Assembly: GCA_013153895.1 (NCBI GenBank)
Contig: JAADDN010000168.1
Coordinates: 1-64,000, forward strand
DNA: 64,000 bases
Source of the DNA: Thermoproteota archaeon
GTDB lineage: Archaea; Thermoproteota; Thermoprotei; Thermoproteales; Thermocladiaceae
Reading direction: 5' to 3'
Under the pieces are notes generated by a model, which worked only from the letters and a program-made list of their open reading frames with translations, was not told the origin of the DNA and did not search any database. Positions 53,365 through 62,488 of the stretch are shown here, in pieces (the first letter of the stretch is position 1; each line of letters opens with the position of its first letter). The position numbers were made by a program, and so were the translations under genes.

Positions 53365-53772
53365 ATGTCACATACAGCGGAGATAAGAGTACGAGTAAAA
53401 ATAACCAACATTTACGCACTGAAAGAAGCAATAAAAGCCGCATTCAGAGCAATACTACACCAGAATGTTGAAGTAAGAGAGGGAGGATACGTAACAGATC
53501 TATCAGGAAGAAAAACAAAAGTAGACCTAGTAGTACCATTTAAAGGACCATTGAAAGCAAGAAACATAGGATTTAAAATAGAGAACGGTGAGCTAAAGAT
53601 GGTATATGAAAGCATGATGATACCATATACAAAGGCGGAACAGCTTCTAAACGCTGTAAGAGACGCCTATACTGCATATATTGCTATGCAGGCACTGAAA
53701 AACATGGGATATAATGTAAAAGTAGACTATAGAAACGAGAGCTTTGAAATAGTAGCAGAGTCGGTGATATGA
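53365..53772 (+). CDS. DUF1257 (Ycf35-like) protein
   Basis: 135 aa. Features of the DUF1257/Ycf35 family: the start MSHTAEIRVRVKITNIYALKEAIKA, a GGYVTDLSGRKTKVDLVVPF strand region, RNIGFKIENGELKMVYE (family: DIGF...) and a Tyr-rich helical end YTAYIAMQALKNMGYNVK. Family function is unknown; it is found in plastids, cyanobacteria and phages, often next to DUF2997, as here. It overlaps the DUF2997 gene by 4 nt. Confidence 0.65.
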   Translation: MSHTAEIRVRVKITNIYALKEAIKAAFRAILHQNVEVREGGYVTDLSGRKTKVDLVVPFKGPLKARNIGFKIENGELKMVYESMMIPYTKAEQLLNAVRDAYTAYIAMQALKNMGYNVKVDYRNESFEIVAESVI

Positions 53773-53981
53773 TGACCAGGAGAATAATTATCAGAATAAA
53801 GGATGGTAAAGTAGACATGGACTTCCAGGGATTTATAGGACCATCATGTTTCAGAGAGCATGATAAGATCAGGCAGATACTGGAGAAGATGGGTATAAAA
53901 TATGAGGACATTAAGACAAGAGAGAAACCAGAAGCAAAAATGACAGTAGGAGAGAAACATGACAGTTCAGTTAATTATTAG
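53769..53981 (+). CDS. DUF2997-like small protein
   Basis: 70 aa. Begins with a strand pair RRIIIRIKDGKVDMDFQGFIGPSCFREHDKI, the pattern of DUF2997 (I-x-DG-x-V...GF-x-G-x-SC followed by a helix). Function unknown; usual partner of DUF1257, which precedes it with a 4-nt overlap. Both have been seen next to AAA+/MoxR ATPases, and this window also encodes a MoxR protein far away, at 3.1 kb. Confidence 0.65.
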   Translation: MMTRRIIIRIKDGKVDMDFQGFIGPSCFREHDKIRQILEKMGIKYEDIKTREKPEAKMTVGEKHDSSVNY

Positions 53982-54108
53982 AAACGGTAGAATAATCATA
54001 TATACTGAACGAGAAAAAACATGTAAAATAGTTAATGAATTAACAAGAAAACTAGAGGAGAATAATATTAAAATAGTTACAAAACTAGAAAACCTACACT
54101 GCGGTTAA
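53959..54108 (+). CDS. Second DUF2997-like mini-protein, 49 aa
   Basis: An ATG at 53959 opens 49 codons, overlapping the previous gene by 23 nt. The product VQLIIRNGRIIIYTEREKTC followed by a helix and GIK-like NIKIVTKLENLHCG repeats the order of the DUF2997 neighbour (IIIRIKDGK...C...helix), so it is probably a shortened paralogue. The FxG-x-SC core is reduced to a single Cys. Confidence 0.5.
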   Translation: MTVQLIIRNGRIIIYTEREKTCKIVNELTRKLEENNIKIVTKLENLHCG

Positions 54109-54260
54109 TCTTCTTCATCTTTTTCATTCTCTTCCTCAATATAGTACTCGATCTCTTCTAGATGATCTTTCCAACATTTAATTATTCTTAAAACTTCTAC
54201 CCCTATTACTACTATTATGATAATCATGTTATCTAGTGCGCAGCATGCAAGAGGAACCAT
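54105..54260 (-). CDS. Small membrane protein with acidic tail, 51 aa
   Basis: An ATG at 54260 opens 51 codons ending in TAA at 54105-54107. One hydrophobic helix (NMIIIIVVIGVEVLRII) follows a Cys pair (LACCALD), then an acidic C-terminus (EEIEYYIEEENEKDEED). A TATA-like ATAAATAATC lies about 26 nt upstream. It converges on the previous gene with a 4-nt overlap. Confidence 0.5.
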   Translation of the reverse strand: MVPLACCALDNMIIIIVVIGVEVLRIIKCWKDHLEEIEYYIEEENEKDEED

Positions 54261-54310
54261 GTGTCTTTCCTATTTAGATTGATTATTTATGTGTTTGTTT
54301 GTCAATAGTT

Positions 54311-54778
54311 TTATAAAGAAGCTTGTTCTGCTAATGGTCTTCTATGAAATATTTCTCTATATAGACCATATCCTGGCTTTGCTATTCCGAATGTGAATGC
54401 TGATACTATTATGTCATCCATAACTATGTGACGTACAGTTGGGTTCTCCTCTGTGCCTAGGTCAGGTAGTCCACGTATACAGCCTACACCTACTTTACAG
54501 AAGTATACTTCTGGGAATGGGTGTCTATGATGGTATCTTTCCATTCCTCTCCAATACATTTCAAAGTATATTCGTTTAGCATTCTCGTAAAGTGGTGAGT
54601 ACTCTCCTGCTCTTGATGCATAGTACATTAGTTCTATTGGATCCCAACATGTTGGTGCTGGATATGCTTCCTCTCTCCAGTATGGGTTCTCTGGTAGATC
54701 GCTTCTACATATCACGAGTCGGTACTCTGGTAGTCTCTTCTTCATATGTCTACTTGAGGCTAAGTAACAGTTAAGCAT
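54311..54778 (-). CDS. Unknown protein, 155 aa
   Basis: Not recognised. Rich in Tyr, Pro, Arg and His with Cys at 24, 44, 94 and 100 (CRSDLPENPYWREEAYPAPTC; CKVGVGC). The pattern MERYHHRHPFPEVYFCK could bind a metal. Its promoter region is shared with the divergent gene at 54808. Confidence 0.6.
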   Translation of the reverse strand: MLNCYLASSRHMKKRLPEYRLVICRSDLPENPYWREEAYPAPTCWDPIELMYYASRAGEYSPLYENAKRIYFEMYWRGMERYHHRHPFPEVYFCKVGVGCIRGLPDLGTEENPTVRHIVMDDIIVSAFTFGIAKPGYGLYREIFHRRPLAEQASL

Positions 54779-54807
54779 TAATCTTTGGATGTGATGATTA
54801 GCATGTT

Positions 54808-55371
54808 ATGTCTCTACCTGATATTGGTGTTGAGATTGATTTCACAGTTTATAGGGAGGGTTCTAGGGTTCGTGGTAGGGAGCTTCATAGGCTTGTGGAT
54901 ATGTTAGCAGGTGAGGGTTACTGTATTAGTATTGAGGGTGGTCCTAGTCCTAGACTGGAGGTGAAGTTATGTAAGCCTGTTAAAGATGTTAGACAGATTG
55001 TAAATTATTTTGATAGTATTATCAGGAGACTGAGAGACATGGGCTACAGTGTAGACCTATCGAGAGGAAGGACACATATAACCTTGGACTATCTAGTAGA
55101 CCATGAGCCATGCTTTGGAGGGAGCTTCATGAGAAAGTATCTTAATCTTGTCCTCTTGTTAGACAATTTTGATAGGAAGGTAACGTCTATCTCTGCATTA
55201 TCTAGAAGTAATAGACCAATCATACCTCTAGAATCTAGAATAATGTTCCTTATAGAGGGCATGAGAAATAATGTTGAATTAGTAAAGGAGAGAGGATGCA
55301 ATTACTGGCTTGTACTTGATAGGGAACTGTTAGAGCTATTAGCCAGGGGAGAGGTAAGTATAGAGGGATAG
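54808..55371 (+). CDS. Unknown protein, 187 aa
   Basis: Not recognised. Alpha/beta N-terminal half (VEIDFTVYREGSRVRGRELHRLVDMLAGEGYCISIEGG; YFDSIIRRLRDMGYSVDLSRGRTHITLDYLVD) reminiscent of two ferredoxin-like units, then a helical half. The first 200 nt are G/T-rich and the rest purine-rich, a break like the one in the helicase gene at 28973. One nt separates it from the next gene. Confidence 0.6.
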   Translation: MSLPDIGVEIDFTVYREGSRVRGRELHRLVDMLAGEGYCISIEGGPSPRLEVKLCKPVKDVRQIVNYFDSIIRRLRDMGYSVDLSRGRTHITLDYLVDHEPCFGGSFMRKYLNLVLLLDNFDRKVTSISALSRSNRPIIPLESRIMFLIEGMRNNVELVKERGCNYWLVLDRELLELLARGEVSIEG

Positions 55372-55372
55372 T

Positions 55373-56011
55373 ATGCGTATAGTATCTTCAGAACGTAGAG
55401 CACTTCTCAGGACTAGGAACAGGGAAAAGATAACTATTTTCAGGAATATTAATAGAATGTTTATACCAGTATTGAAGGACAGTTTTAAAATTGTGTTAAA
55501 AATAGATAAGAAATATATTGATATTATTGATAGGTTAGATAATTATTGTATGAAGATTAATGAAGATAGTAAATATATAACATATGAATGTTCTATAGAT
55601 ATTGAAGATGTTCCAACAAGCACCTTAGTAGCAGTAGAGTATAGAGGACAGATGGCTATGACTGGAAGAGACCTAGAGAACTTAATAGCAAGCCTCATCA
55701 TGTTACATCTAGATAATGTTGAGAGAAGTGAACCAAGGTTCAGAAATGTGGAGTTTCTGAGAGAGGAGAACATTATAAGAAGCGAATTAGCTAGCACGCT
55801 AATATTTGAAATATCTATAATAGAGAACTATCTTAAACATGCTTTAAAGAGCCCTGCAGAGAACTTTAATTATCTTAAAAAGGTAAGTACTGAGCTCCAT
55901 AACGAGTTTATGAGTCTGTGGGAGAAGTATGGTAACATTCTTAAAAGTGAATACAGTATAGAGGAGCCTCCATCAAGATCATTCCTAGAGAAGAAGCTCA
56001 ACGTCTTCTAG
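55373..56011 (+). CDS. Unknown helical protein, 212 aa
   Basis: Not recognised. Basic N-terminus (SERRALLRTRNREKITIFRNINRMF), a middle with strands (VLKIDKKYIDIIDRLDNYCMKI) and a helical C-terminal half. It follows the previous gene by 1 nt and overlaps the convergent transglutaminase-like gene by 14 nt. Confidence 0.6.
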   Translation: MRIVSSERRALLRTRNREKITIFRNINRMFIPVLKDSFKIVLKIDKKYIDIIDRLDNYCMKINEDSKYITYECSIDIEDVPTSTLVAVEYRGQMAMTGRDLENLIASLIMLHLDNVERSEPRFRNVEFLREENIIRSELASTLIFEISIIENYLKHALKSPAENFNYLKKVSTELHNEFMSLWEKYGNILKSEYSIEEPPSRSFLEKKLNVF

Positions 56012-57005
56012 GTCTTAACCTAGCTATCTCCTCTCTATAATATTCTAAGGATCTTCTAAATCTCTCCCAAGCCTTCCTATAACATGATGCCTTCTCTTCT
56101 ATAGATATGTTAGGATCCTCAGGTCTTGGACAGCGCACTATCTCTGAGCTAAATATCATTGCTTCAACTTTTTCATCAGGTGTGAACAGTGTCTGGCAGT
56201 ATCCTATCTCTTTTAAATATTCTAGGTATTTTCTACCCTTCTCTGTACCATATGGTAATGGATATATGCAGTGTCTAGCATATTCATAGTCTAATGCTTC
56301 TTCTGGAGTATAGTTCATTCCAATATACTTCTCACCTAGTCTCCTCCTCTCCTCTACTATGTTTCTCCATAACTCTTCAAGTGTAAGTGGACCATAGATG
56401 TCTTCATTGTTTTCCGACTTTCTTATCAATATGTCTGGTGTCTTCTCTATCTTTCCAAATGTTGGATCAATCATATATTTGCTACCTGTTACAGGGTTCT
56501 GAACTATTAGACTTATATGACTGTAACCTGGTCGGTAGGCTGCTACGGGTAAGCCAATTCTTTTAAGAACTGTTAACAGTGCTAGACTAAGCTCGCTTGA
56601 TGATCCTCTCCCAAGTCTAAGCACCTCTCCAGGTGTGAGAAATGTATATGCAAGAGAGTTCCAGTATCTTTCAGCGTTGGCATGTATCTCATCATAGTCT
56701 AGATATGTTTTGAATAGGTTAACTATCTTTGAAAGATAGTTAACAAACTCCTCATCGTTCATGGGAGGGGGACCAGCAAGCTCGATTATTCTCTTGCTAA
56801 TGGTCTCTGCTATATTGGATCTAGGTACAGTCTCTGTCTCAAACTGTGATAGGTCTCTTACTTCTCCTCTAAAGTATCTACACCAGGGACATGGATCGTT
56901 GCTTTTCAATTCTGTTCCCATGTAATCGTATAATGGCTGTGCCATATGGTTAAGATATCTCTCCTCCAGCTTCTCAAGCTCCAGTATTCTCTGGTTTCTG
57001 CTCAT
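55998..57005 (-). CDS. Transglutaminase-fold protein with Ser in place of the catalytic Cys
   Basis: 335 aa. The core LGRGSSSELSLALLTVLKRIGLPVAAYRPGYSHISLIVQNP...YMIDPTFG follows the transglutaminase/protease pattern: a G-x-C-x-E helix, a His strand and an Asp strand. Here the nucleophile position is Ser (near 136), with H163 and D180 present. The N-terminal part has CPWC (39-42) that could bind metal. The fold may be inactive, or it may use Ser. Long helical C-terminus. Role unknown; surface protein processing or peptide binding are options. Confidence 0.6.
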   Translation of the reverse strand: MSRNQRILELEKLEERYLNHMAQPLYDYMGTELKSNDPCPWCRYFRGEVRDLSQFETETVPRSNIAETISKRIIELAGPPPMNDEEFVNYLSKIVNLFKTYLDYDEIHANAERYWNSLAYTFLTPGEVLRLGRGSSSELSLALLTVLKRIGLPVAAYRPGYSHISLIVQNPVTGSKYMIDPTFGKIEKTPDILIRKSENNEDIYGPLTLEELWRNIVEERRRLGEKYIGMNYTPEEALDYEYARHCIYPLPYGTEKGRKYLEYLKEIGYCQTLFTPDEKVEAMIFSSEIVRCPRPEDPNISIEEKASCYRKAWERFRRSLEYYREEIARLRPRRR

Positions 57006-57044
57006 TAGGTAACTGATATTTTTCTTCTACTTATCAGTAATAGC

Positions 57045-57362
57045 ATGTATAGTAAGGTCCTAGCTGAGAAGTCTAGTGTTAGTAGTCTAGTTGTTCCTGA
57101 TCAGATATTTATGTTTGGTAGTTATATATGTGGTAGAGTGTTTATAAATGATGAAGTAGACTTAGAGACATATCAGAGAATAGAGGATGAGATGTATGGT
57201 ATAGCTGTCCTAGAATCGGACAAGGAGCCTGAGAACAGGGTAAAGGTGAGAAGCATTGTAACATGTATACGAGGCATAGGTGAGAGAAATCTGAATGATC
57301 TAGCTAGGAGTATAGTGATAGCTTACATAAATCTGAGAGATATGTATAGGATGAGAAGATGA
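57045..57362 (+). CDS. Unknown protein, 105 aa
   Basis: Not recognised. A hydrophobic VSSLVVPDQIFMFGSYICGRVFI segment near the start and a charged, helical end. It overlaps the following gene by 4 nt and appears to open the plus-strand operon that runs to the protease gene. Confidence 0.6.
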   Translation: MYSKVLAEKSSVSSLVVPDQIFMFGSYICGRVFINDEVDLETYQRIEDEMYGIAVLESDKEPENRVKVRSIVTCIRGIGERNLNDLARSIVIAYINLRDMYRMRR

Positions 57363-58384
57363 GCCTATCACAGTCTCTTCTAAGGATTGAGGAGGAGCTT
57401 AGGAATCTTGCAACAGAGCTGCAGGAGGCTAGGACTGGGAGAGATACATATAGTGGGGACAGGTTTCTAGAGGTCTATCATAAGCTTGTAGATGTTAATC
57501 TGAAGCTTGAGAGCATCTATAGGACGTGTCTAGAACGTTCAGAGACGGAGAAGCCGTTACAGCTCTTCTGTAGGTTGATATATAATATATATCTAGGATT
57601 GAATGATCTTATACATGACATGAATAAAAATTGTAATGTATCTAATGGAGTATTTACATGTCTTAATATTAATGTTGAGAAGATTAGAAGAGAACTATGT
57701 AACAATGTTCTAGAGCTGACTGGAAGAAAATGCGGTAACCTGATACTCTATGATACGAGCCTTCAGCCACCAGCAATTATAGATGGCATAGCTAACTGTG
57801 TACATGTACTAGCTGAGGAGCTGATGAAGATGGAGACCTGGAGAAGAGTAGGAAGATGCTACTTGAATGAGAACTCTAGCAGAAGCATTGTAGAGCTCTG
57901 TGAGAAGTGGAGCGAGTATATTAACAGGTTCGATCCATATTATATGAGTGAGGATATTGAGAACGTTTTCGGATATGGTATAGATGGTAAAGCATATTTT
58001 AGAGTAGGATCAGCAGCGGGACATGCAGCAAATATAGATTTTAACAGTGGGACATTCACATATTATGATAATGATCTTAATGTTGTATCTCTAGTACATA
58101 CATATGTTGAAAAGTATATGAATGGTGCATGCATGTTTAATAGAGAGAACAGTGAATTAAAATGTACTATACCGAATATTGATAAGAAGATAGATGATAT
58201 AGCATATCTCCTAGCATCTGTAACCAGCATGGATATTAGACTAGCAAACGCTAATGTAGATGCTAAGAAGCTTATACCGATAAAGATAGCAAAGTCAACA
58301 TATAACTATGATAGAGAGATAGCATTAGAGAAAGGTCTCGAGAACACTTCTAGAACATATATAACAGTTCTAGGAGGAGAGTAG
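57359..58384 (+). CDS. Unknown helical protein, duplicated (copy 1), 341 aa
   Basis: Not recognised. Opens with IEEELRNLATELQ, encoded by a 42-nt stretch (57383-57424) identical to 60647-60688 in the gene at 60614. Both proteins share TGRKCGNLILY...PAIIDGIANCVHVLAEEL and a C-terminal VGSAAGHAANIDFNSG...YYDNDLNVV region with matched Cys. The N-terminal half is helical, the C-terminal half beta-rich. With the following gene (58386) it forms a pair that is duplicated as a unit. Confidence 0.65.
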   Translation: MSLSQSLLRIEEELRNLATELQEARTGRDTYSGDRFLEVYHKLVDVNLKLESIYRTCLERSETEKPLQLFCRLIYNIYLGLNDLIHDMNKNCNVSNGVFTCLNINVEKIRRELCNNVLELTGRKCGNLILYDTSLQPPAIIDGIANCVHVLAEELMKMETWRRVGRCYLNENSSRSIVELCEKWSEYINRFDPYYMSEDIENVFGYGIDGKAYFRVGSAAGHAANIDFNSGTFTYYDNDLNVVSLVHTYVEKYMNGACMFNRENSELKCTIPNIDKKIDDIAYLLASVTSMDIRLANANVDAKKLIPIKIAKSTYNYDREIALEKGLENTSRTYITVLGGE

Positions 58385-58385
58385 T

Positions 58386-59291
58386 ATGGAGCCGATACAT
58401 GTTAAAGAAATTATAAACAGGATAGCTGAGACCGTTAGAGACCTCGCTAGAGTAAAAACATGTTTAACATCTAATAATAGGAGAGAAGAAGTATCATGCC
58501 TATTAGACCTATATGAGAGAAGAGATAGACTGCTCGCACTTGTAGATGATTTGAAGAAGCTTGCAGTAGCAGCACGGTACTTATATGGTCCAGAGTTCGG
58601 ATACGTTCTCTACTATGTTAATAATATGGCTAGAGATGTTGACAAGATAGTGAAGACGTTGGACTATGAGATAAATAGCTCAACTATAAGAAAGATGCCT
58701 ACGAGACTTATAGCCCATGAGATAGGTGATGAATTGCAGGAACTAGTTATTAACATGGTAGAGCTGGCAGACGTGTTGAGAAGACTTGGAAATGAGGATC
58801 TCTACATCTATGGTACATGTATCATACGTGGAGAACCTAGAACAGATCTGAAAACACGGTACATATGTGCAGGAGGACCTACACCACTTATAGTTGACAG
58901 AGATAAGATAGTTACATATGGAATAGACTTCCAGGGAAAAGAATATGCAGCAGAGCTTAGAGACCATGAGATAAAGCTAGAGTTTGAACTGCCTGTACTA
59001 GAGACTGGGAGAGAGTATTACCATGAGATACTTCCAAAAGATATGAAATGTGAATCAACTATAGATGAGGAAGCTGGAACGCTAGTATATACATGTAGAG
59101 GAACAGTGCCAGATATGAAGGAGATTCTGAAAAATATTGAGCTAGCAAGAGAGCTTGAATCAATATCTCCACCACATGTAGAGAACATTCTTAGAGACAC
59201 AATGCTTAGAGGAATGGAGATAGATAAGAACATGCCACTAGACATGAACTGGAGAAGAGCACTCAAGCTGTCACTACCATTACCAGGGTAG
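58386..59291 (+). CDS. Unknown helical protein, duplicated (copy 1 partner), 301 aa
   Basis: Not recognised. Starts 1 nt after copy 1 of the first duplicated gene. Long helices with a middle DLYIYGTCIIRGEPRTDLKTRYICAGG, which matches DLHIYSGCIVRGRPGPEKLSMIGATC in the gene at 61612. Cys are spaced alike in the two. Possibly a structural protein that pairs with its operon neighbour. Confidence 0.65.
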   Translation: MEPIHVKEIINRIAETVRDLARVKTCLTSNNRREEVSCLLDLYERRDRLLALVDDLKKLAVAARYLYGPEFGYVLYYVNNMARDVDKIVKTLDYEINSSTIRKMPTRLIAHEIGDELQELVINMVELADVLRRLGNEDLYIYGTCIIRGEPRTDLKTRYICAGGPTPLIVDRDKIVTYGIDFQGKEYAAELRDHEIKLEFELPVLETGREYYHEILPKDMKCESTIDEEAGTLVYTCRGTVPDMKEILKNIELARELESISPPHVENILRDTMLRGMEIDKNMPLDMNWRRALKLSLPLPG

Positions 59292-59326
59292 CATCTAGTA
59301 ATAAATCAGATAGATATAGTTAGATC

Positions 59327-60148
59327 ATGAAGAGACCAGTACAGATACTTGAGAAACTGTTAGAAAAATATTACAGGTATAGAGAATCTAGACATTGTGA
59401 AGAACTTTTCAACAATGTTGAAATATGTATAGAAATAATAGGAGAGCGGAGAGGAGAGAGAACACTGATAGATAGGGAACATGTTAATGGTAGAGAGATA
59501 ATATTAAACTATAATGAGCAGATATATACATTAAACATATCTGTTAGACATGGAGAAGAGAAGGAAAGCAGAATAATAACAGTTAGAACACTAGTAGCAT
59601 CAGCACCAGTAAGACTAGAAGGAGACAGGATAATAGATGTAGAGAGTAATGGGGAACATATTATCATTTCTCTCTGTGATGATTTTGACAGCGCGGTACT
59701 CTCAATAGTTCACTCATTATTATTAAAATGTAAGGATATTGAGGTAAAGTTAAAATATTATGAGAATCTTATAAACACTATTACAGATCTAGTATATGGT
59801 GAAATTGTTAAGAAGATTAATAATAATATTATTGATAGGAGTATAAAGATTGGAGACATGGTGATAAGGTTCATATTTACATGTGATGGAGATAGGATAC
59901 ATCTTACAGTGTTTGCGGATGGTAGAGCTATATATGATGAGGATAGTGTAGATAATCTTAGAGATATGATACGTAGAGCAGTTCATAGATTATTCACATC
60001 TTACTATGTTGATGATCTTATCAGCATACTATCCGTGCTGGATCGTGTGATGTCTATTGAATATGTTAGTAATAGGAGCAGGAGGCTATTGAGAACGCTC
60101 TCTAGAATATGTTCATCTATTATCTCCATGTTTTCAGGGAAAATCTAA
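59327..60148 (+). CDS. Unknown protein between the duplicated pairs, 273 aa
   Basis: Not recognised. Two similar halves may be present: an N-terminal part with CEELFNNVEICIEIIGERRGERTL and a later part IGDMVIRFIFTCDGDRIHLTVFADGRAIY, each followed by helices. The C-terminus is helical and basic (RSRRLLRTLSRICSSIISMF). It separates the two duplicated pairs together with the small membrane protein at 60179. Confidence 0.6.
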   Translation: MKRPVQILEKLLEKYYRYRESRHCEELFNNVEICIEIIGERRGERTLIDREHVNGREIILNYNEQIYTLNISVRHGEEKESRIITVRTLVASAPVRLEGDRIIDVESNGEHIIISLCDDFDSAVLSIVHSLLLKCKDIEVKLKYYENLINTITDLVYGEIVKKINNNIIDRSIKIGDMVIRFIFTCDGDRIHLTVFADGRAIYDEDSVDNLRDMIRRAVHRLFTSYYVDDLISILSVLDRVMSIEYVSNRSRRLLRTLSRICSSIISMFSGKI

Positions 60149-60178
60149 CATATTAACCCTCTCTATGATTAGTCTACT

Positions 60179-60583
60179 ATGGGTATAATAAGCAGGTTAA
60201 TTGATTTTGGCATACTTATCGATCTAGTATATCTCTGCTATATCTATAGTCAGATAAGTACATTAGCCTTTCTGCTACATGTTGTACTTCTCTTTGCTTT
60301 TTCTGCATATCTTGCAATAGATATATCCAGGAAGCATCTTGTCTCTCCAGTATTCTACTATATTTATGTTCTTACTATAGGTATAGCATGTGGATGTGCT
60401 CTTTTTCTAGCTGTTGTTGATCTATATATATCAGTGTATAGTTTCCCGTTTTATCCTCTTATTCTATCAATGTTGTATATATCTGTTGCTGGTATACTTA
60501 TAAAAAGCATTTTCAATCTTAAAGTGCTCTCAACCATAATGAGCGAGAGAAGGAGAAGGAGATACTGGGATCTTAGGGAATAG
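60179..60583 (+). CDS. Four-helix membrane protein with basic-aromatic tail, 134 aa
   Basis: Four hydrophobic helices with short loops (LIDLVYLCYIYSQISTLAFLLHVVLLFAF and others) and a C-terminal tail SERRRRRYWDLRE. The tail keeps the RRRR-aromatic-x-L-x-acid order of the RRRRMFKLD tail of the FUN14-like protein. Function unknown; its membership of the tail family is tentative. Confidence 0.6.
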   Translation: MGIISRLIDFGILIDLVYLCYIYSQISTLAFLLHVVLLFAFSAYLAIDISRKHLVSPVFYYIYVLTIGIACGCALFLAVVDLYISVYSFPFYPLILSMLYISVAGILIKSIFNLKVLSTIMSERRRRRYWDLRE

Positions 60584-60613
60584 CTTATCATTTTTCTACC
60601 TGCTATATCAAGC

Positions 60614-61615
60614 ATGGAGCTATCTAACATAGTTAGCGAGATGATGAGGATTGAGGAGGAGCTTAGGAATCTTGCAACAGAGCTGCAGAAGTCCAGGATC
60701 GAGAGGAACGAGTATGTTTATGATATTCAGAATGTTAAGAAGGTTTTAAATAATATATGTGAGAAGCTTAACAAGATTAGTGAGGAGCCGTGTGCGGATA
60801 TGATATCTAACATATTGAAAAATATGGTAGATCTTGCATATGATTATATTTCTACTATATGTAATAGGGAGGATGGTTATTATAAATGCTCCAACATTAG
60901 TACAAGAGAATTTAGAAAGTTTATAGAAGAATTTGAGAAAGTTACGGGTAGAACATGTGGGAACCTTCTACTCTATATGGACTCGGTCCAGCTTCCTGCT
61001 GTTATAGATGGACTTGCTAACTGTATACATGTTGCCGCTGAGGAGCTAGCTAAAATTAACAAACATGGTAGGAGAGTTGGTAGATGCATCATAGTTGGCT
61101 ATGCTGATCCAAGGATCATAGAGCTATGTAAAAAGTGGACGGATCTTGTAGAGAAGTATCATAATATGGGTATCTACCTGGAGGAGGATTATAATAGTCT
61201 TATAGGTATTGGAAGAGGACTCTCTCTTGATCTACGTGTAGGTTCCTCTCCTGGACATGCAATGAAGATAGATTTTAAGAATGGTACACTGAAATATTAT
61301 GATTCTGATATGAATGTTATAGATACTGTACGAGTATTCATAGAGAAGCATCTAGATGGGTCATGTATGTATGATTATGCGAACCAGGAGCTGACATGTA
61401 GGTTCGATCCAGGTGCTGATAAGGTATCTGACAAGCTTGCATGGATTGCTGCTAATGTTACAAGTCTAGATGTTTACCTTGATGATGAGATTCCCGAATA
61501 TATGAAGGATAGAGTATCCTCAGCTGCCCGTTCTGTACAGTTGAACTATGAGGAGGCTAGTATGAGTATTAGAGAGATGATGGATAAAGCTAGTAGAATG
61601 GTGATGCTAATATGA
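60614..61615 (+). CDS. Unknown helical protein, duplicated (copy 2), 333 aa
   Basis: Paralogue of the gene at 57359, alike along its whole length: RIEEELRNLATELQ start, TGRTCGNLLLY, PAVIDGLANCIHVAAEELAK, VGRCIIV, and VGSSPGHAMKIDFKNGTLKYYDSDMNVI. Apart from the 42-nt identical stretch the two are clearly diverged. It overlaps the partner gene at 61612 by 4 nt, whereas copy 1 has a 1-nt gap. Role unknown. Confidence 0.65.
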   Translation: MELSNIVSEMMRIEEELRNLATELQKSRIERNEYVYDIQNVKKVLNNICEKLNKISEEPCADMISNILKNMVDLAYDYISTICNREDGYYKCSNISTREFRKFIEEFEKVTGRTCGNLLLYMDSVQLPAVIDGLANCIHVAAEELAKINKHGRRVGRCIIVGYADPRIIELCKKWTDLVEKYHNMGIYLEEDYNSLIGIGRGLSLDLRVGSSPGHAMKIDFKNGTLKYYDSDMNVIDTVRVFIEKHLDGSCMYDYANQELTCRFDPGADKVSDKLAWIAANVTSLDVYLDDEIPEYMKDRVSSAARSVQLNYEEASMSIREMMDKASRMVMLI

Positions 61616-62466
61616 GGCTTGTAGATTATCTTAGACAGATTAGGGAGAAGCTTGAACATATATATGAAACATGTATGAGAGATGTTGAGTCATGTATATT
61701 TGAGTATTTTACACTTGCACTTGAGCTGCCTGCGCTGGAAAAGTTGAAGAATAGTGCATGGTCAATGTATGCTGCTGAGAAGAGAAGGGAGGATAAGTAT
61801 CTGTACGAGCTATTCAACTCGCTATATACTGGACATCTCCCATCTAGATATGCGAGAGATATCTCTTCTAAAGCATCTGCAGAGGCTCTGGCAGAGACTA
61901 TTAGAGAGATTGTAGAAGATGTTAAGGAACTTGAGAAATATTATGAGAATGAGGATCTTCACATCTATTCTGGATGTATAGTGAGGGGTAGACCAGGACC
62001 AGAGAAGCTATCTATGATAGGTGCAACATGTGACACATATGGAGGATACTATAGTAATAATAGGCTAGTAGCTGCTAATAATGATATAGCTCTCGAGCTA
62101 GATACTGAGAATCCTAGAGAGGCAAGATGCTTCTCACTTCATCCTGAGTATAAAATGTGTGAGAGACTGCTAGTATCTTCAATATCTGACTGTTATAGCA
62201 GGAATGGTGAGGTATACTGTACATCTCCTCCATATCACAATCTTGGATATATTTATAGGGCTCTAGATAAGGTGGAAGAGTTTAGGACATTATTATCATC
62301 TCTTGTACATACTACACTATATGGTATATATAGTAGAGGATTTGTAGAGAAGCTGGCAATGGCAGATGCATATACTAGGAAGGAGTTTGAGACTCCTCTA
62401 GTAGTTAACATGCGCAGAGAGATCGATAACGCTGCGAGCAGGGTCTTTGGAGAAAAAAGAGAATAG
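61612..62466 (+). CDS. Unknown helical protein, duplicated (copy 2 partner), 284 aa
   Basis: Paralogue of the gene at 58386 by position and by the shared DLHIYSGCIVRGRPG segment; the N-terminal helices carry ETCMRDVESC. The C-terminal part is helical. It ends 22 nt before the protease gene, so both probably lie on one transcript. Confidence 0.65.
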   Translation: MRLVDYLRQIREKLEHIYETCMRDVESCIFEYFTLALELPALEKLKNSAWSMYAAEKRREDKYLYELFNSLYTGHLPSRYARDISSKASAEALAETIREIVEDVKELEKYYENEDLHIYSGCIVRGRPGPEKLSMIGATCDTYGGYYSNNRLVAANNDIALELDTENPREARCFSLHPEYKMCERLLVSSISDCYSRNGEVYCTSPPYHNLGYIYRALDKVEEFRTLLSSLVHTTLYGIYSRGFVEKLAMADAYTRKEFETPLVVNMRREIDNAASRVFGEKRE

Positions 62467-62488
62467 GTAGGGTAGAGAAGTCTCTCAC

